5,910 nucleotides of DNA, from positions 1-5,910 of the forward strand of contig JASLNQ010000148.1 of assembly GCA_030745955.1 (NCBI GenBank), in the 5' to 3' direction. Below are positions 5,818-5,910 of the stretch, in pieces (the first letter of the stretch is position 1; every line of letters begins with the position of its first letter). A program made the position numbers and the translations under genes. Under the pieces are notes generated by a model, which did no database searches, was not told where the DNA came from, and was given only the letters and a program-made list of their open reading frames with translations. Source of the DNA: Dehalococcoidia bacterium (lineage in GTDB: Bacteria > Chloroflexota > Dehalococcoidia > UBA1151 > UBA1328).

Positions 5818-5907
5818 CCGTGTGAAACGACTACCTGCCGATTTGAGGTTCAATAGCAGGCAAGGCCGCGTCCATCACGGTGTGAAAACGCGGCCCTGCC
5901 GTCAAAT
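5818..5907 (+). repeat. Imperfect direct repeat, about 60-base period
   Basis: GTGTGAAA is at 5820-5827 and 5880-5887, and CCTGCCG follows each at 5834-5840 and 5895-5901. The bases just after are ATTTGA in the first copy and its reverse complement TCAAAT in the second. The second copy runs into the window edge, so whether this is two units or the start of a longer array cannot be seen. Confidence 0.4.
5859..5900. repeat. Strong inverted repeat (13-base arms, one mismatch)
   Basis: GGCAAGGCCGCGT (5859-5871) and ACGCGGCCCTGCC (5888-5900) pair at 12 of 13 places around a 16-base loop. A second pair, GATTTGA (5840-5846) with TCAAATC (5902-5908), could extend it across an internal bulge. Neither strand has a T-run after the stem, so a classical terminator is not supported. 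It could end transcription of a gene to the right of the window, or be a mobile or REP-like repeat. Confidence 0.65.
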
Positions 5908-5910
5908 CCG

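Larger units (their letters stand above)
5693..5910. other. Gene-free right edge
   Basis: These 218 bases lie upstream of the second reductase gene and should contain its promoter on the minus strand. I see no reliable -35/-10 pair. Apart from the ribosome site at 5703-5700, a C-run on the minus strand next to it, and the repeats at 5818-5908, nothing is recognisable and no open reading frame is convincing. Confidence 0.4.

Noticed and set aside
1..5910. CRISPR array, insertion sequence or integron attC sites
   Set aside because: No regular short repeats with spacers, no transposase or integrase frame, and no attC core sites were found.

Overview
The window is bacterial. It has compact genes, Shine-Dalgarno-like sites, a lipoprotein signal peptide and no introns. 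No rRNA or other marker fixes the phylum. The mix of a small lipoprotein with tandem beta-rich repeats, a membrane class III adenylate cyclase and tandem zinc-free quinone oxidoreductase-like enzymes is the kind seen in environmental Chloroflexota (SAR202/Dehalococcoidia-like), but that is a guess from gene style only. TGA, TAG and TAA all serve as stops, so the code is standard.

Layout, left to right. (1) 1-172, minus strand: a 57-codon open segment that runs off the left edge, resembles the start of an armadillo-repeat protein, and has no normal start codon. (2) 214-945, minus: a secreted lipoprotein with two copies of a ~85-residue domain. (3) 946-1176: a divergent intergenic region holding a clean 5' half of an elongator tRNA gene. 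(4) 1177-2370, plus: a six-helix membrane adenylate cyclase with all catalytic residues. (5) 2371-2470: a gap between convergent genes with two hairpins and a second, weaker tRNA-like segment. (6) 2471-3508, minus: a nucleotidyltransferase-fold protein. (7) 3540-3621: a third tRNA-like sequence, nearly full length but decayed. (8) 3636-4598 and 4721-5692, minus: two paralogous zinc-independent medium-chain dehydrogenases/reductases, probably co-transcribed with the right-hand gene first. (9) 5693-5910: a gene-free edge with a strong hairpin and a partial tandem repeat.

The main oddity is the series of three plus-strand tRNA-like segments at 1048, 2421 and 3540. They align without gaps over about 30 bases covering the acceptor 5' strand and the D arm. 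Each sits exactly at a gene border, so the cyclase and the nucleotidyltransferase are each framed by tRNA-derived sequence. This may be a chain of single-gene insertions at, or carried with, tRNA gene fragments. The genes themselves show no obvious shared pathway: cAMP signalling, nucleotidyl transfer and NAD(P)H redox chemistry sit side by side, which suits an accessory region built by accretion better than one operon.
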